NCBI GenBank assembly: GCA_963746605.1
Contig: CAVVCH010000044.1
Location: 9,415 to 73,414, forward strand
Source: CAVQSS01 sp963746605
GTDB taxonomy: Bacteria; Desulfobacterota; RBG-13-43-22
Direction: 5' to 3'
DNA length: 64,000 bases
This document shows positions 11,009-20,355 of this stretch, piece after piece (within the stretch, counting starts at the first letter, position 1; every line of letters begins with the position of its first letter). The notes under the pieces are model-generated. The model made no database searches and had not been told where the DNA came from. It saw nothing but the letters and a program-made list of their open reading frames with translations. The position numbers were made by a program, and so were the translations under genes.

Positions 11009-11899
11009 TTGATGAATTTAAGTAATTGTTATAATGTTGTTGAAAACCTGTCAACAGCAAACTGCGGAAGATGCGACAGGATCGGGAAGCAAAAAGGTAA
11101 AGTCTATGAGGGTGAGCTGATTAATCCGGGCCATGAAAGACCGGCCGTGCTGGTAACCAACGACGACGGTATTTATGCCCGAGGATTGGAGGCCCTGGTG
11201 CGGGCCTTGGAAAAAGAATACCGGGTTCAAGTCGTCGCACCGGAGGCGGAGCAGAGCGCCGTGGGGCATGCCCTCACGTTGACCCAGCCCTTGCGAGTCA
11301 AAAAGATTAAAAAAAACGGGGACTTTTTCGGTTACGGGGTGAATGGGACTCCGGCTGATTGCGTAAAGATCGCGTTGAATGAACTGCTGATCCCCCCTCC
11401 CCGGATCCTGGTCTCAGGAATCAATCTGGGCGCCAATGTGGGAATCAACGTCATCTATTCCGGGACGGTCTCCGCGGCTACCGAGGGGGCTATGATGGGG
11501 CTCTCCTCCCTGGCTATCTCCCTGGATTCCGATCAGTCACCGGACTTCCAGGCGGCCGCCGAGGTAGGACGCCGCTTGGTTCGTTACCTCGAACAGTACC
11601 CGCTCCCCAGCGGAGTCTCTTTAAACTGCAACGTGCCGGACCTGCCCCTGGAGGAACTCCGGGGGATTCGACTGGTACGCCAGGGGACCTTTCGTTTTTT
11701 GGAGAAATTTGACAAACGGGTCGATCCCCGGGAAAACATCTACTACTGGCAGGCCGGAAGTCTCCCCTCCCCGGACGAAGCGCCGGACACCGACCACGCC
11801 CTGCTGGCCCAAGGATACATCACCTTGACCCCTATTGAGTTTGACCTGACCCACTATCCCTCCTTGGAGCTGCTCCGGGATTTAGAGGCTTGGGATTAG
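11009..11899 (+). CDS. surE: 5'-nucleotidase SurE
   Basis: Cytoplasmic nucleoside 5'-monophosphate phosphatase of the SurE family. Metal-binding motif TNDDGI at the start of the domain, VVAPEAEQSAVGHALT, GTPADCVK, and SGINLGANVG with the following YSGTVSAA are all conserved. The ATG at 11009 gives 296 residues, about 45 longer than usual. The core domain begins at VLVTNDDG, where a GTG at 11147 could start a normal-length 250-residue protein. Neither start has a strong ribosome-binding site, so the true start is uncertain and a base error upstream is possible. Divergent from the fumarase genes. Confidence 0.9.
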   Translation: MMNLSNCYNVVENLSTANCGRCDRIGKQKGKVYEGELINPGHERPAVLVTNDDGIYARGLEALVRALEKEYRVQVVAPEAEQSAVGHALTLTQPLRVKKIKKNGDFFGYGVNGTPADCVKIALNELLIPPPRILVSGINLGANVGINVIYSGTVSAATEGAMMGLSSLAISLDSDQSPDFQAAAEVGRRLVRYLEQYPLPSGVSLNCNVPDLPLEELRGIRLVRQGTFRFLEKFDKRVDPRENIYYWQAGSLPSPDEAPDTDHALLAQGYITLTPIEFDLTHYPSLELLRDLEAWD

Positions 11900-12003
11900 T
11901 ATATAAGTATCCTAACCGGTTAATAATTAACAATTAATTATTGATTATTAATAATTTGTCTTTTCGTAAGGGTCGGTTTGAATCCATCCAAAGTCCGAGT
12001 GTA

Positions 12004-12098
12004 GGGGAGGGGTTAATCCCCTCCCGCACCCAACCGACCTGACAACACGAAATCTGGATCCTTGATTCCCAAGCTCGGGAGGGGATGAACCCCTCCCC
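12004..12098. repeat. Pair of GC palindromes between surE and selB
   Basis: Two hairpin units: GGGGAGGGG/CCCCTCCC at 12004-12025 and GGGAGGGG/CCCCTCCCC at 12077-12098, each with a five-base loop. They are inserted in the 265-base gap before selB. This is the same unit as at 10035. They look like a mobile or amplified intergenic repeat instead of a gene-specific regulator. Confidence 0.65.
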
Positions 12099-12164
12099 TA
12101 CGAAACAACGAATTCTTATTGGACAGAGGTGACCTTAGTCGCCCTCGAAAAAGGACCTATTGAA

Positions 12165-14084
12165 ATGAAACAGATTATTCTCGGCACTGCCGGACATATC
12201 GATCATGGGAAGACCAGCCTGGTCAAAGCCCTGACCGGTATCGATACCGACCGTCTGAAGGAAGAAAAAGAACGGGGCATCACTATTGAATTGGGCTTCG
12301 CCCATCTGGACCTGCCCAACGGCCAGCGCCTGGGGATCATCGATGTTCCGGGCCACGAACGCTTCATTAAAAATATGGTGGCCGGGGCCAGCACCATCGA
12401 TATGGTGGCCATGATCATTGCCGCGGATGAGGGGGTCATGCCTCAGACCCGGGAACACATGGATATCTGCACCCTCCTGGGAATCAACAAGGGTCTGGTG
12501 GCCTTGACCAAAATCGACATGGTCGATGAGGAATGGCTGGAACTGGTCACCGAAGATATCCGAGAATTCCTGAAAGGGACTTTTCTGGAGGGGGCACCTA
12601 TTCTTCCGGTTTCTTCTACCACCGGTCAAGGGGTCCCGGAATTTATCCGGGTACTGGAAACCTTGTCCGCCGAGGTGGAGGAGCGGTCGGCGGCCGGAAT
12701 TTTTCGCCTGCCGGTGGACCGGGTTTTTACCATGAAGGGTTTTGGAACCGTGATTACCGGGACCGCCATCTCGGGCGCTCTGTCCGTAGGCGACGCGGTG
12801 ACCATTTATCCCCAGGAGATTCAGGCCAAGGTTCGAGGGATCCAGGTCCACAACCAGGAGGCGGAGCAGGTTCGGGCCGGACTGCGAACAGCCATCAACC
12901 TTCAGGGGATTGAAAAAACCACCATCAACCGGGGAGATGTGGTGGCCTCGCTCAACGGAATGCTTCCTACCCGGTTGCTGGATATCCGCCTTTCCCTGCT
13001 GAAATCCGCCCAAAAGCCCCTCAAACACCGGGCCCAAGTCCGCTTTCACACCGGCACCAATGAAATTCTGGGCCGGGTGCTCCTCTTGGAAGGAGATGAA
13101 CTCAAGCCCGGCGAAACCCAGTTCTGTCAAATCCGGTTGGATGATCCGGTGGCCGTTCTGCCCAGTGACCTGGCGGTCATCCGCAGTTACTCCCCGGTCC
13201 ATACCATCGGCGGTGCCCGGGTCTTGAACGTAACCCCCGGAAAGCACAAACGCCTGAATCCGGAGGTCCTGAGCCAACTGCAGGTCCTGGAGTCGGGATC
13301 GGATTTGGATAAAACGGCCCTGCCGGTGCTTTTGGCCGGTGCCGCCGGCTTGTCCCGTTCGAACCTGGGCCGGGCCCTGCCCATCCCGGCGAAAAAATTG
13401 GAGGACCTGCTGAAGGAACTCCTTTCCCAGCGGATTCTGATCCAGTGGGACAAGGAAAACCGCATCCTGATTCATCAGAAGGAATACCAAAAACTGCTCC
13501 AGGCCATCGAAACCCTGCTGAAAGACTATCACCGGGCCAACCCCTTGAAACCCGGTTTGCTCAAGGAAGAGTTGAAATCCCGGCTCCCCCAGATCAGGGA
13601 AGCCAAGCTCTTTAATTTTCTTTTGAATCAACTGGCCGACCAGGGGGTCCTGGTTCAGGAAAAGGAACTGGTTCGTCTTAAAACCCACAAGGTCCAGCTC
13701 AAGGAGGATCAGGAAGCGGCCCGGGAGGCTATTGAAAAGACCTACCTGAAGAGCGGCCTTGAACCTCCCTATTTCAAAGACCTGGTGGAAAAATTCCCGA
13801 AAGGCAATCCCCGGGAAGTATTGGAATTGATGGTCAAGGAAGGGAAACTGGTTAAGGTCAAAGAAGACCTGTACTTTCACAGTCAGGCCATGGAGGGCAT
13901 CAAGAAAAAGCTGGTCCTGTGGCTCAAAGAAAAAGGGGAACTCACTACCCCGGAGTTCAAGGAAATGACCCAGACTTCCAGGAAATACACCATACCCCTC
14001 CTGGAGTACTTTGACAGCACCCAGGTCACCATCCGGGTGGAGGACAAACGTATTCTAAGGGAAACCAAGGAAGCCCATCAGTAA
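12165..14084 (+). CDS. selB: Selenocysteine-specific elongation factor SelB
   Basis: Translation GTPase that carries Sec-tRNA(Sec) to UGA codons followed by a SECIS hairpin. 639 residues, full length. G1 GHIDHGKT at residues 10-17, DVPGHE at 60-65 and the TKID specificity motif near 115 are intact. Domains 2-3 follow, then the C-terminal winged-helix repeats (residues about 400-639) that read the SECIS. Start chosen at ATG 12165 (MKQIILGTAGHIDHGKT). An upstream in-frame start at 12129 adds an atypical 12 residues. selA, selD and the selC tRNA are not in the window. Its presence shows that the organism can decode UGA as selenocysteine, which bears directly on the UGA-containing gene at 21039. 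Confidence 0.97.
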   Translation: MKQIILGTAGHIDHGKTSLVKALTGIDTDRLKEEKERGITIELGFAHLDLPNGQRLGIIDVPGHERFIKNMVAGASTIDMVAMIIAADEGVMPQTREHMDICTLLGINKGLVALTKIDMVDEEWLELVTEDIREFLKGTFLEGAPILPVSSTTGQGVPEFIRVLETLSAEVEERSAAGIFRLPVDRVFTMKGFGTVITGTAISGALSVGDAVTIYPQEIQAKVRGIQVHNQEAEQVRAGLRTAINLQGIEKTTINRGDVVASLNGMLPTRLLDIRLSLLKSAQKPLKHRAQVRFHTGTNEILGRVLLLEGDELKPGETQFCQIRLDDPVAVLPSDLAVIRSYSPVHTIGGARVLNVTPGKHKRLNPEVLSQLQVLESGSDLDKTALPVLLAGAAGLSRSNLGRALPIPAKKLEDLLKELLSQRILIQWDKENRILIHQKEYQKLLQAIETLLKDYHRANPLKPGLLKEELKSRLPQIREAKLFNFLLNQLADQGVLVQEKELVRLKTHKVQLKEDQEAAREAIEKTYLKSGLEPPYFKDLVEKFPKGNPREVLELMVKEGKLVKVKEDLYFHSQAMEGIKKKLVLWLKEKGELTTPEFKEMTQTSRKYTIPLLEYFDSTQVTIRVEDKRILRETKEAHQ

Positions 14085-14129
14085 ATAATAAAAATAATAA
14101 CCAACCAGCAAAGAGACTTCTTCTGGCTT

Positions 14130-14324
14130 TTATGACCATTGGGAATTAAGTATGGCCATCTCCTGAGGTTCCGAAATAATCAAATCAAATTCCCCATTAT
14201 CTTGCAGAAGGCGGATAGCAGTTTTCAAAGGAACGGTTGACCTAATATTGATTCTCTCCCCGAGAATGAAGTAAATCACGCGATAGTCCGGATCAATATG
14301 CAAGATCCTCCTGGTTTTTTTCAT
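14130..14324 (-). CDS. Small protein resembling a truncated receiver domain
   Basis: 64 residues starting MKKTRRILHIDPDYR. The beginning (ILHIDPD, hydrophobic strand ending in acidic residues) and the later FDLIISEP resemble strands 1 and 3 of a response-regulator receiver domain, with an acidic residue near the phosphorylation position. The domain would be only about half normal length. It starts 22 bases after the chemoreceptor stop on the same strand, with a purine-rich GGGGGAA ahead of the ATG. It could be a stand-alone signalling fragment or a degraded receiver. The assignment rests on pattern only. Confidence 0.45.
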   Translation of the reverse strand: MKKTRRILHIDPDYRVIYFILGERINIRSTVPLKTAIRLLQDNGEFDLIISEPQEMAILNSQWS

Positions 14325-14346
14325 CGCCGTGTTTTTTCCCCCGGCT

Positions 14347-15987
14347 TCATTGTTTAAAATCCTCAAATTCTCCTTCGTCCAGCGGAATAACCTGTTCGGG
14401 TCGGATTTCCCGACTTCCCGGGTGGAGTCCCGATCCCTGAATTCCACCTTGAGGCTGAGTGCTTCTTAACCCCTTACGGACCGGCAACCCCTGAACGACA
14501 AACTTCCGAGTGACCGAAGATTCAGACGAAGCCGGAAGGATTGCCCCACCTGCCAGCTTATGCCCGTTGCCCCCGACCATGTTCTTCAACTCCTCAACCA
14601 ACCCCCTCATTTGATCGGCCTGGTTTTTCATCTGTTCGGCGGCCGAGGCCGATTCTTCAGCATTGGTCGCATTGCCCTGGACCACTTTGTCCATATTCGC
14701 CACCGCTTGGCTTACCTGGCCGAAACCCTGGGCCTGGTCGTGCGAGGCAATAGCAATCTCTTCGATCAGATTTTTGATCTTGGTTGATATATCCAGGTTC
14801 TGTTGAAAGGCCTGCTGCGTGGACTGGGTGAGCTGGTTGCCGGTTTTTACCGCCTTGATCGTTTTCTCGATCAAAGCACTGGTATTTTTGGCCTCCTCGG
14901 CCGCCCGCATAGCCAGGTTTCGAACCTCATCGGCCACCACGGCAAACCCGGCGCCGGCCTCTCCGGCCCGGGCCGCTTCCACCGCGGCGTTCAGGGCCAA
15001 CAGGTTGGTCTGGAAGGCGATCTCATCAATAGTCTTGATGATTCTCTCGGTTTCCTCGCTGGACTGGGTGATTTGTTGGATGGCCTCGGCCATCTGGCTC
15101 ATATGATGATTCACTTCTTCCACGATCCGCGAGGCTTCGCCCATCATGTCCTTGGCCGCTTGGGCATGTTCGGCATTCTGGCTGGTCATGGAGGTCATTT
15201 CCTCCATGGAGGCGGAAGTCTCCTCCAAGCCGGCGGCCTGCTCGGAGGTCCCTTCCGCCAGGGACTGGCTGGCCGAGGACACCTGGCTGGCCGCTGAAGC
15301 GGTCTGCTCGGAGGCAGTCGACAGACCGGAGATGATTCTTTTGAAAACGGTAATAATATTCTTTCCGAGAAGGAAAGCGACCACCCCCAGGCCCAGGGCC
15401 AGGACCAGACTGAGGATCCCCAGGTTTAGCTGGTGGGAACGAGTCTGGCCGACTAAAACAGCGTCACTGACCGCGTTCTTCTTGATATCTTCACGCATCC
15501 CGGAAAAGGAGTCCACGATCTCTCGAATGATGGGCCGGCTATTCTGTAAATACAGGGTCGATGCGCCCTGACGATCCCCTTTTTGCACCAGCTCATCCAG
15601 TTTCCGCGCGGATTCATGGAGACGAATATGCGGATCTTCGATGGATTTCAGTTTGCCGGCCAGGTAAGGGGCGGCCTGCTCGGCCGCCTTTCTTCCCTCG
15701 CCGTAGTACCATTTCCCAAAATTGCACTCCCGGGGATTAAACTGAACCTCCACTTTCTTGGACTCCGGATCAATTACGGCATTGACCACTTTCCGTCCCC
15801 AAATGAGATGGTCCACTTCCGACTGGGTGATGATCCGGTCCACTTCTTTGGACTGGTTAACCTCATTGGCCCTATAAAGGATTTTCCCCGCCCCCCAATA
15901 GGCCATCAGGCCCAACACCAGCACCCCCAATACCCCCAATCCGAAACCGTAAGCGATTTTCTTAGATAGCGTAAGCGACATGCTCAA
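14347..15987 (-). CDS. Methyl-accepting chemotaxis protein with CZB-type sensor region
   Basis: 546-residue transmembrane chemoreceptor. TM1 lies at residues about 12-32. A periplasmic region (about 55-150) contains the chemoreceptor zinc-binding-like pattern VDHLIWGRKV, C-NFGKWYYG and IRLHESA (His/Cys ligands). TM2 is at about 190-212. The long signalling coiled coil follows, with the conserved hairpin tip FQTNLLALNAAVEAARAG. The C-terminal tail ends EFEDFKQ and lacks an obvious CheR pentapeptide. No che genes lie nearby. The CZB region suggests sensing of zinc or a zinc-reactive oxidant. The substrate is inference. Confidence 0.9.
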   Translation of the reverse strand: MSMSLTLSKKIAYGFGLGVLGVLVLGLMAYWGAGKILYRANEVNQSKEVDRIITQSEVDHLIWGRKVVNAVIDPESKKVEVQFNPRECNFGKWYYGEGRKAAEQAAPYLAGKLKSIEDPHIRLHESARKLDELVQKGDRQGASTLYLQNSRPIIREIVDSFSGMREDIKKNAVSDAVLVGQTRSHQLNLGILSLVLALGLGVVAFLLGKNIITVFKRIISGLSTASEQTASAASQVSSASQSLAEGTSEQAAGLEETSASMEEMTSMTSQNAEHAQAAKDMMGEASRIVEEVNHHMSQMAEAIQQITQSSEETERIIKTIDEIAFQTNLLALNAAVEAARAGEAGAGFAVVADEVRNLAMRAAEEAKNTSALIEKTIKAVKTGNQLTQSTQQAFQQNLDISTKIKNLIEEIAIASHDQAQGFGQVSQAVANMDKVVQGNATNAEESASAAEQMKNQADQMRGLVEELKNMVGGNGHKLAGGAILPASSESSVTRKFVVQGLPVRKGLRSTQPQGGIQGSGLHPGSREIRPEQVIPLDEGEFEDFKQ

Positions 15988-16353
15988 ATCCCCCTTTTCG
16001 ACAAGATTTTTTGACCGTCACTCATTGGAGACCTAAATTTTTTTTAGAATATACAAAACCCATGCCATAATAATTATTAAATTATTTTAATTGGTTACAA
16101 TTATTATGGAAAACTATGCCGGTAAAAAGACGGCATTATCTTGACGGAACTGTCAATTTTTTCCTATAGGCTAGGGAGCAATTGCGGATAGATTGGGCGA
16201 TCGCTTGAGCGGGGCAGGCTATTCGACAAGCGCCTAACCCGCTGGGATAGAGGAACAACCGAAAGACAAAAGAATTTTCCTACAAATATTATAGATGATG
16301 AAGCATTAAAATTTTGGGGAACATTTAGAAAAGAATATCCGGCCCGTTATTGT
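15988..16353. other. 366-base gap with a possible gene remnant
   Basis: AT-rich interval between the chemoreceptor and pyrD. On the plus strand, an open stretch from about 16187 reads RLFDKRLTRWDRGTTERQ and then NIIDDEALKFWGTFRKEYPA, which looks like real protein sequence but has no start codon and runs into the end of pyrD. A TTGACG-18-TATAGG promoter-like pair lies at about 16141-16170. I do not recognise the family. It may be a decayed gene. Confidence 0.3.
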
Positions 16354-17280
16354 TTAAACGATAAGAGCCCCGATCAGGTCGTCTATTTTGGGAATCCCTT
16401 CCTCGGTTAAAAATCGGCCTATCCCCTCAATGATTTCCAGACAGGCCGTCGGGCGGATAAAATTGGCTGTCCCGATCTGAACGGCCCGGGCGCCTACCAG
16501 GAGGAATTCAAGGGCGTCTTCGGCGGTCCGGATCCCCCCCAGACCGATCACCGGAATTTTCACCGCCTGCGCGGCTTGGTAAACCATTCGCAAGGCCACC
16601 GGCTTGATGGCCGGCCCGGAAAGCCCCCCGCTGATCCGGCCCAACTTCGATCTTCGGGTATGGATATCCACGGCCATGGCCGGGAGGGTATTGATCAGGG
16701 AAAGGGCGTCGGATCCGGCCTCCTCCACCGCCCGGGCGATCAGACAGATATCGGTCACCTGGGGGGTCAACTTGGTTATTAAGGGGAGGGTCGTCGCCTG
16801 CCGCACCCGGGAGACCACGTTGGCCGCCAATCGTGGATCCGCACCGAAGGCCAGACCGCCCCTGGAGACATTGGGACAGGAAATATTGATTTCCAGGGCG
16901 GCGATACCGGGCTGCCCGTTCAGGTGTCGGACCACTTCCGGATATTCTTTCAGGGAATGGCCTAAGATGTTGACGATAACCGGTATCTTCAGCCCGGACA
17001 AAAAGGGCAGTTTATCCCGGATAAAGGCTTCCACTCCTACATTCTCGAGACCAATGGCATTCAGCATGCCGCCGGTCGTTTCGCAAATCCGGGGCGGCGG
17101 ATTGCCGGCCATGGGTTTCAGCGATATCCCCTTGGTGATCAGGGCGCCCAGGTGGTTCAAATCGAAAAAGGGCCGGTATTCCCGTCCGTAGCCGAAGGTG
17201 CCGGAAGCGGTCATGACCGGGTTCTTCATCCGAAGGCCGGCGATGTTCACCGTCAGATCCGGCGCCATGGATTTACGCAT
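16354..17280 (-). CDS. pyrD: Dihydroorotate dehydrogenase, class 1B catalytic subunit
   Basis: FMN enzyme oxidising dihydroorotate to orotate in pyrimidine synthesis, working with the PyrK electron-transfer subunit encoded immediately upstream. 308 residues from ATG 17280. ASGTFGYG, LENVGVE, the active-site Cys in NISCPNV (diagnostic for class 1) and PVIGLGGI are present. The coding start overlaps the pyrK stop by eight bases. A longer frame begins upstream at 17334 inside pyrK and is not needed. Transcribed with pyrK and probably dependent on NAD+. Confidence 0.95.
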   Translation of the reverse strand: MRKSMAPDLTVNIAGLRMKNPVMTASGTFGYGREYRPFFDLNHLGALITKGISLKPMAGNPPPRICETTGGMLNAIGLENVGVEAFIRDKLPFLSGLKIPVIVNILGHSLKEYPEVVRHLNGQPGIAALEINISCPNVSRGGLAFGADPRLAANVVSRVRQATTLPLITKLTPQVTDICLIARAVEEAGSDALSLINTLPAMAVDIHTRRSKLGRISGGLSGPAIKPVALRMVYQAAQAVKIPVIGLGGIRTAEDALEFLLVGARAVQIGTANFIRPTACLEIIEGIGRFLTEEGIPKIDDLIGALIV

Positions 17281-18072
17281 TCCAGGCCACCTCTTGAGCC
17301 TCGAAGACCGGCCCATCCTGGCAAACCTTGGCATAGCTCGGGCCGCTACCGCTATGCCGGGTCACCGAACAGCCCAAACAGGCCCCCATGCCGCAAGCCA
17401 TCCGGGCTTCCAGGGAAATCTGGCAGGGGATATTTCCGGCAGCGGCCCAGGAGGCCACGGCCCGCAGCATCCCCGGGGGGCCGCAGGCGTAGATCTTGGC
17501 CCGGGCGAGCACCTTTGGCGGACATCCCGGCCAACAGGTCCGTGACCAACCCTTTCCGTCCGAAGGACCCGTCTTCCGTGACCGCCTGCACCCGCAGACC
17601 CGCTTTCTTAAATTCGCCGAGACTCAGCAGTTCTTTCTTGGATCCGGCACCGATCAGCAGCCGGGGCGGCGCAACGGTTTTGTTTTTATTTTTTTTTATC
17701 AGCCGGTCGGCCAAATAAAGCAGGGGGGCCACGCCGATCCCTCCGGCCACCAGGATGGGGTCCCTTTCGGAATCCAATGTAAACCCCCGGCCCAAGGGAT
17801 CCTTTCATCTCTAATACCTCCCCGGGGTTCAGCCCGCACAGTTGTCGAGTCCCCTGTCCGGCAGCCCGGATCAGGAGATCGATCCGATTCCCTCGAACAC
17901 GATGAATGGAAAAAGGCCGCGGCAGCAAAGGCTCGGAAAATTTCTTCCCATGGATCATCACAAACTGCCCCGGCTGAGCTTCCCGAGCGATTTCCTTCGA
18001 CAGGAAACTCAGCCGAAAAACAACCGAGGTGATGGGCTCTATTTTTTTTATAGGAATTTCCTGAAAATACAT
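17273..18072 (-). CDS. pyrK: Dihydroorotate dehydrogenase electron-transfer subunit (two frameshifts)
   Basis: FAD and [2Fe-2S] subunit passing electrons from PyrD to NAD+. The N-terminal FAD domain contains LPRPFSIHR, the NAD domain has LVAGGIGVAPL, and the C-terminus has the cluster motif CGMGACLGCSV followed by a later Cys. Extra bases near 17796 (GGG for GG) and near 17510 (AAA for AA) split it into three frames. Removing one base at each gives a single protein of about 265 residues, normal for PyrK. It overlaps pyrD by a few bases. Confidence 0.9.
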
Positions 18073-18263
18073 AATGCATACTTTCTTTTTGGCTGTCCCG
18101 CCGGCGAACAGACAGCCAAAAACCGTCTCAGGCCTTTAGCCGATAAGTCTTTTCCGCGAAGCGGCGGAGTGGTTTTGCTTTGCGGGCATCTCCCCGCGAA
18201 GCAAAAAACATATTTCTCTGTGCCCTCTGTGACTCTGTGGTGAATAGTTTTTGCCCCGTCTTC
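18073..18263. repeat. Intergenic GC hairpin before pgeF end
   Basis: The gap between pgeF and pyrK holds GCTTTGCGGG...CCCGCGAAGC (about 18176-18204, pairing with one G-T) and a nearby CCGCGAAGCGGCGG word. Read on the minus strand, this lies downstream of pyrK's promoter side and of nothing coding. It looks like a REP-type element. No gene was seen. Confidence 0.45.
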
Positions 18264-19053
18264 TTATGGCAATAACCCTATCACACTCCCAAACCGCCCG
18301 GTCACCTTTTCCTTCCGGTACGAATAAAACTCATCCGTACGGCAGGAAGTGCAGATCCCGGCGATTTCGATGTTTCCCGCCTTAACCCCGGCAGCCAGCA
18401 ACTGGTCCCGGCTCCACTGCCAGAGATCAAAATAAAAAGGCCGCACCTGATACTTCCAGGCCTCTTCCGGCAGTTCATCCCGGTAATGGATAAACTCAGC
18501 ACAACACGGTCCCAGCGAAGGCCCGACGGCGGCCAGCAGATCAGCCGGATCACTTCCATAAACGGCCCGCATTTGTTTAATCCCCTCCGAAATCACCCCC
18601 CGGACGTTGCCCCGCCAGCCGCAGTGCATATTGGCCAGGGCTTTATGGCGCGGATCAACCAGCATGACCGCCTGGCAATCGGCCTGCTTGATCATCAGGC
18701 CGACCCCGGGCCTGTCCGTCAGGAGGATATCGCCGGTTTCCGTTTCCGAGGTCCCCGTCGTATCCTGTCCCAGTCCGTTGGAGACGACAACCGCCTCAGT
18801 GCCGTGGACCTGCGCGCAGCGAGGTCAATGAAGGCAGGTTCAGAAGGTCCCTGACCCTCTTTCGGTTTCCCGCCACCCTGCCCTCTTGATCCCCTACCGA
18901 GAAACTCAGATTTAAACCGCGCAGTTCACCCGCGCTCTCCCCGCCCCGGCGGGTGAATATGCCGTGCACCAGACCGGGGACGGACTGAAACAACGGGAAT
19001 TGATAAAAAGTCAGGTTTTCTTTTTCCCGGCGAATTAAGGATGAATAGTCCAT
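18264..19053 (-). CDS. pgeF: Polyphenol oxidase / purine nucleoside phosphorylase PgeF-YfiH family (frameshift)
   Basis: Multicopper-oxidase-like fold protein of the YfiH/LACC1 family, linked to purine nucleoside phosphorolysis and cell-envelope editing. Metal-site motifs are present: QVHG (restored across the break), KQADCQAVML and MHCGWRGNV. An extra base near 18820 splits the first 80 residues from the rest. The start is placed at ATG 19053 (MDYSSLIRRE) with GGAAGA upstream. Earlier ATGs at 19074 and 19152 are possible. About 262 residues, normal for the family. Confidence 0.88.
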
Positions 19054-19190
19054 CTTGTAAATATCTTCCCGCATTGCCGTGCGATTGTCAATACTCGGCG
19101 GCCTATCTACTGAAAGAGGCATTAATTGATTTGTCAAGATAATATTTACCATTTATAATAGGTTAGCTTGAACTTGGAAGGGTTAGCAGA

Positions 19191-19220
19191 CCATTGGTTA
19201 TCCCAAAACAACCAATGGTA
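19191..19220. promoter_or_regulatory. Nine-base inverted repeat, possible operator or hairpin
   Basis: CCATTGGTT and AACCAATGG are perfect complements separated by a ten-base A/C-rich loop, in the AT-rich gap between pgeF and a small lipoprotein gene. It could be an operator or a terminator-like hairpin. There is no U-run after it, so its role is open. Confidence 0.45.
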
Positions 19221-19314
19221 GTTGTTTATAATCCCCAGAGGATAGTTATTTTCGAGAAGTTATCCAGAATCTTTAGAATAACTTGTTAGGCATCAGAAAT
19301 CGGAGGAGGAAGCA

Positions 19315-19635
19315 GTGAGGAAAGTCTATTCAATTTGTTTGGCCGTTGGTTTGTCCGCATGCGCACATTCCGGAGTTGTGTCCATTGGTCCTGACACGTA
19401 CATGATTGCCAATTCCGAGTGGGGGTTCACGTCGGGCGGCTACCAAAAAGCCAAGGCAATGCAGGAGACATCTGAGCACTGCAAGGCACTTGGAAAGGAA
19501 GTGCTTCTCGTAAGTAGCAAACAAAACGACGTGGAATTCGGAAAGACGCCCGCGGCTGAAGTTCAATTCCGATGCTTGGCCCCTGGAGATCCAGAACTCA
19601 AACGCCCGGGTCAAGAGCATGTGCCGGTCAAGTGA
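19315..19635 (+). CDS. Small conserved lipoprotein
   Basis: 106 residues starting at a GTG preceded by the strong ribosome-binding site GGAGGAGG. A short hydrophobic N-terminus leads to the lipobox LSAC (Cys at residue 16). The body contains SIGPDTYMIANSEWG and later SSKQNDVEFGKTPAAEVQF, a pattern I recognise from a widespread family of small hypothetical lipoproteins in proteobacteria. No function is known. GTTAGGC about 30 bases upstream resembles one half of an integron attC core, but the matching half was not found. Base usage is less GC-rich than the neighbouring core genes. Confidence 0.75.
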   Translation: MRKVYSICLAVGLSACAHSGVVSIGPDTYMIANSEWGFTSGGYQKAKAMQETSEHCKALGKEVLLVSSKQNDVEFGKTPAAEVQFRCLAPGDPELKRPGQEHVPVK

Positions 19636-19795
19636 GCGCCTCGGCCCCATCTTCGCGCCGCAACTCATCGTCGCAAGTAGGCGCAGTAAGTGCGCCGGGC
19701 GAGTGTTTGTAGGGCAGCCGATGCTTAACATTTCCTTCCACGGGACTGCCTACGGCAGCCCGTGAAGTCAGGCGTAAATGGGGAAAGGATGAACC

Positions 19796-20056
19796 ATGCC
19801 TGAGATTTGCAGATTCTTCGGAATTATCATTAGAATGTTCTTTGACGAACATGATCCTCCCCATTTCCATGCAGAATATCAGGGAAGTAAGGCTGTTTTT
19901 GATTTCAACGGCAACGTCATGAAAGGAAGTCTGAATTCAAAGACGGCTACAAGGCTTGTGCGAGACTGGATAGACTTACGACTTAAAGATCTGGAAGAGG
20001 ATTGGGAATTGGCAAGGGCGGGGAAGGAAGTAAAGAAAATTGCTCCGTTGGAGTGA
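19796..20056 (+). CDS. DUF4160 domain protein
   Basis: 86 residues matching the DUF4160 pattern: RFFGIIIRMFFDEHDPPHFH, followed by AEYQG and an acidic/basic helix ending in the usual LE. Proteins of this family are nearly always paired with DUF2442 proteins, as here, with nine bases between the stop and the next start. The pair is often regarded as a putative toxin-antitoxin or stress module, but this is not established. AT-rich relative to the core genes, in an accessory region. Confidence 0.88.
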   Translation: MPEICRFFGIIIRMFFDEHDPPHFHAEYQGSKAVFDFNGNVMKGSLNSKTATRLVRDWIDLRLKDLEEDWELARAGKEVKKIAPLE

Positions 20057-20064
20057 GGTGACCT

Positions 20065-20355
20065 ATGTGGAATATGAACGACGTTGTTGACATCCGATAC
20101 AAGGGCGGCTTCGTGTATCAGGTTGTCTTTGATGACGGCAGGAGCGGCGACGTGGACTTTTCGGAGTATATTGGAAGAGGTCCTGTTTTTGAGCCTTTGC
20201 GGGATACATCGTTCTTCAAAAAAGCAAGGATAGATGGTGGAACCATCTCTTGGCCGAATGGCGCTGACGTGGCCCCAGAGAGACTGTACGAAAAAATAGA
20301 AGGCCAACAATGCGCTGAGGCGGATCGCCAAAAAAATCGGCCTCCCGCCTTATGA
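20065..20355 (+). CDS. DUF2442 domain protein
   Basis: 96 residues. The core shows FDDGRSGDVDFSEYIGRG, LRDTSFFKKARID and ISWPNGADVAPE, typical of DUF2442. Usually this family stops shortly after the last motif, whereas here the C-terminus is extended by about 20 Gln/Arg/Pro-rich residues. It directly follows the DUF4160 gene, forming the common two-gene unit. The stop overlaps the ATG of a 47-residue antitoxin-like gene, so the three are probably one transcript. Confidence 0.88.
   Translation: MWNMNDVVDIRYKGGFVYQVVFDDGRSGDVDFSEYIGRGPVFEPLRDTSFFKKARIDGGTISWPNGADVAPERLYEKIEGQQCAEADRQKNRPPAL

Noticed and set aside
12135..13880. Long minus-strand open frame (581 codons) opposite selB
   Set aside because: It is exactly antisense to a full-length SelB with all motifs. 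Its translation is Gln/Gly/Phe-rich low-complexity sequence typical of a shadow frame in GC-rich DNA.
19270..19320. Integron attC site before the small lipoprotein
   Set aside because: GTTAGGC is present but the complementary GCCTAAC half and the internal L boxes were not found within a plausible distance, and there is no integrase gene.
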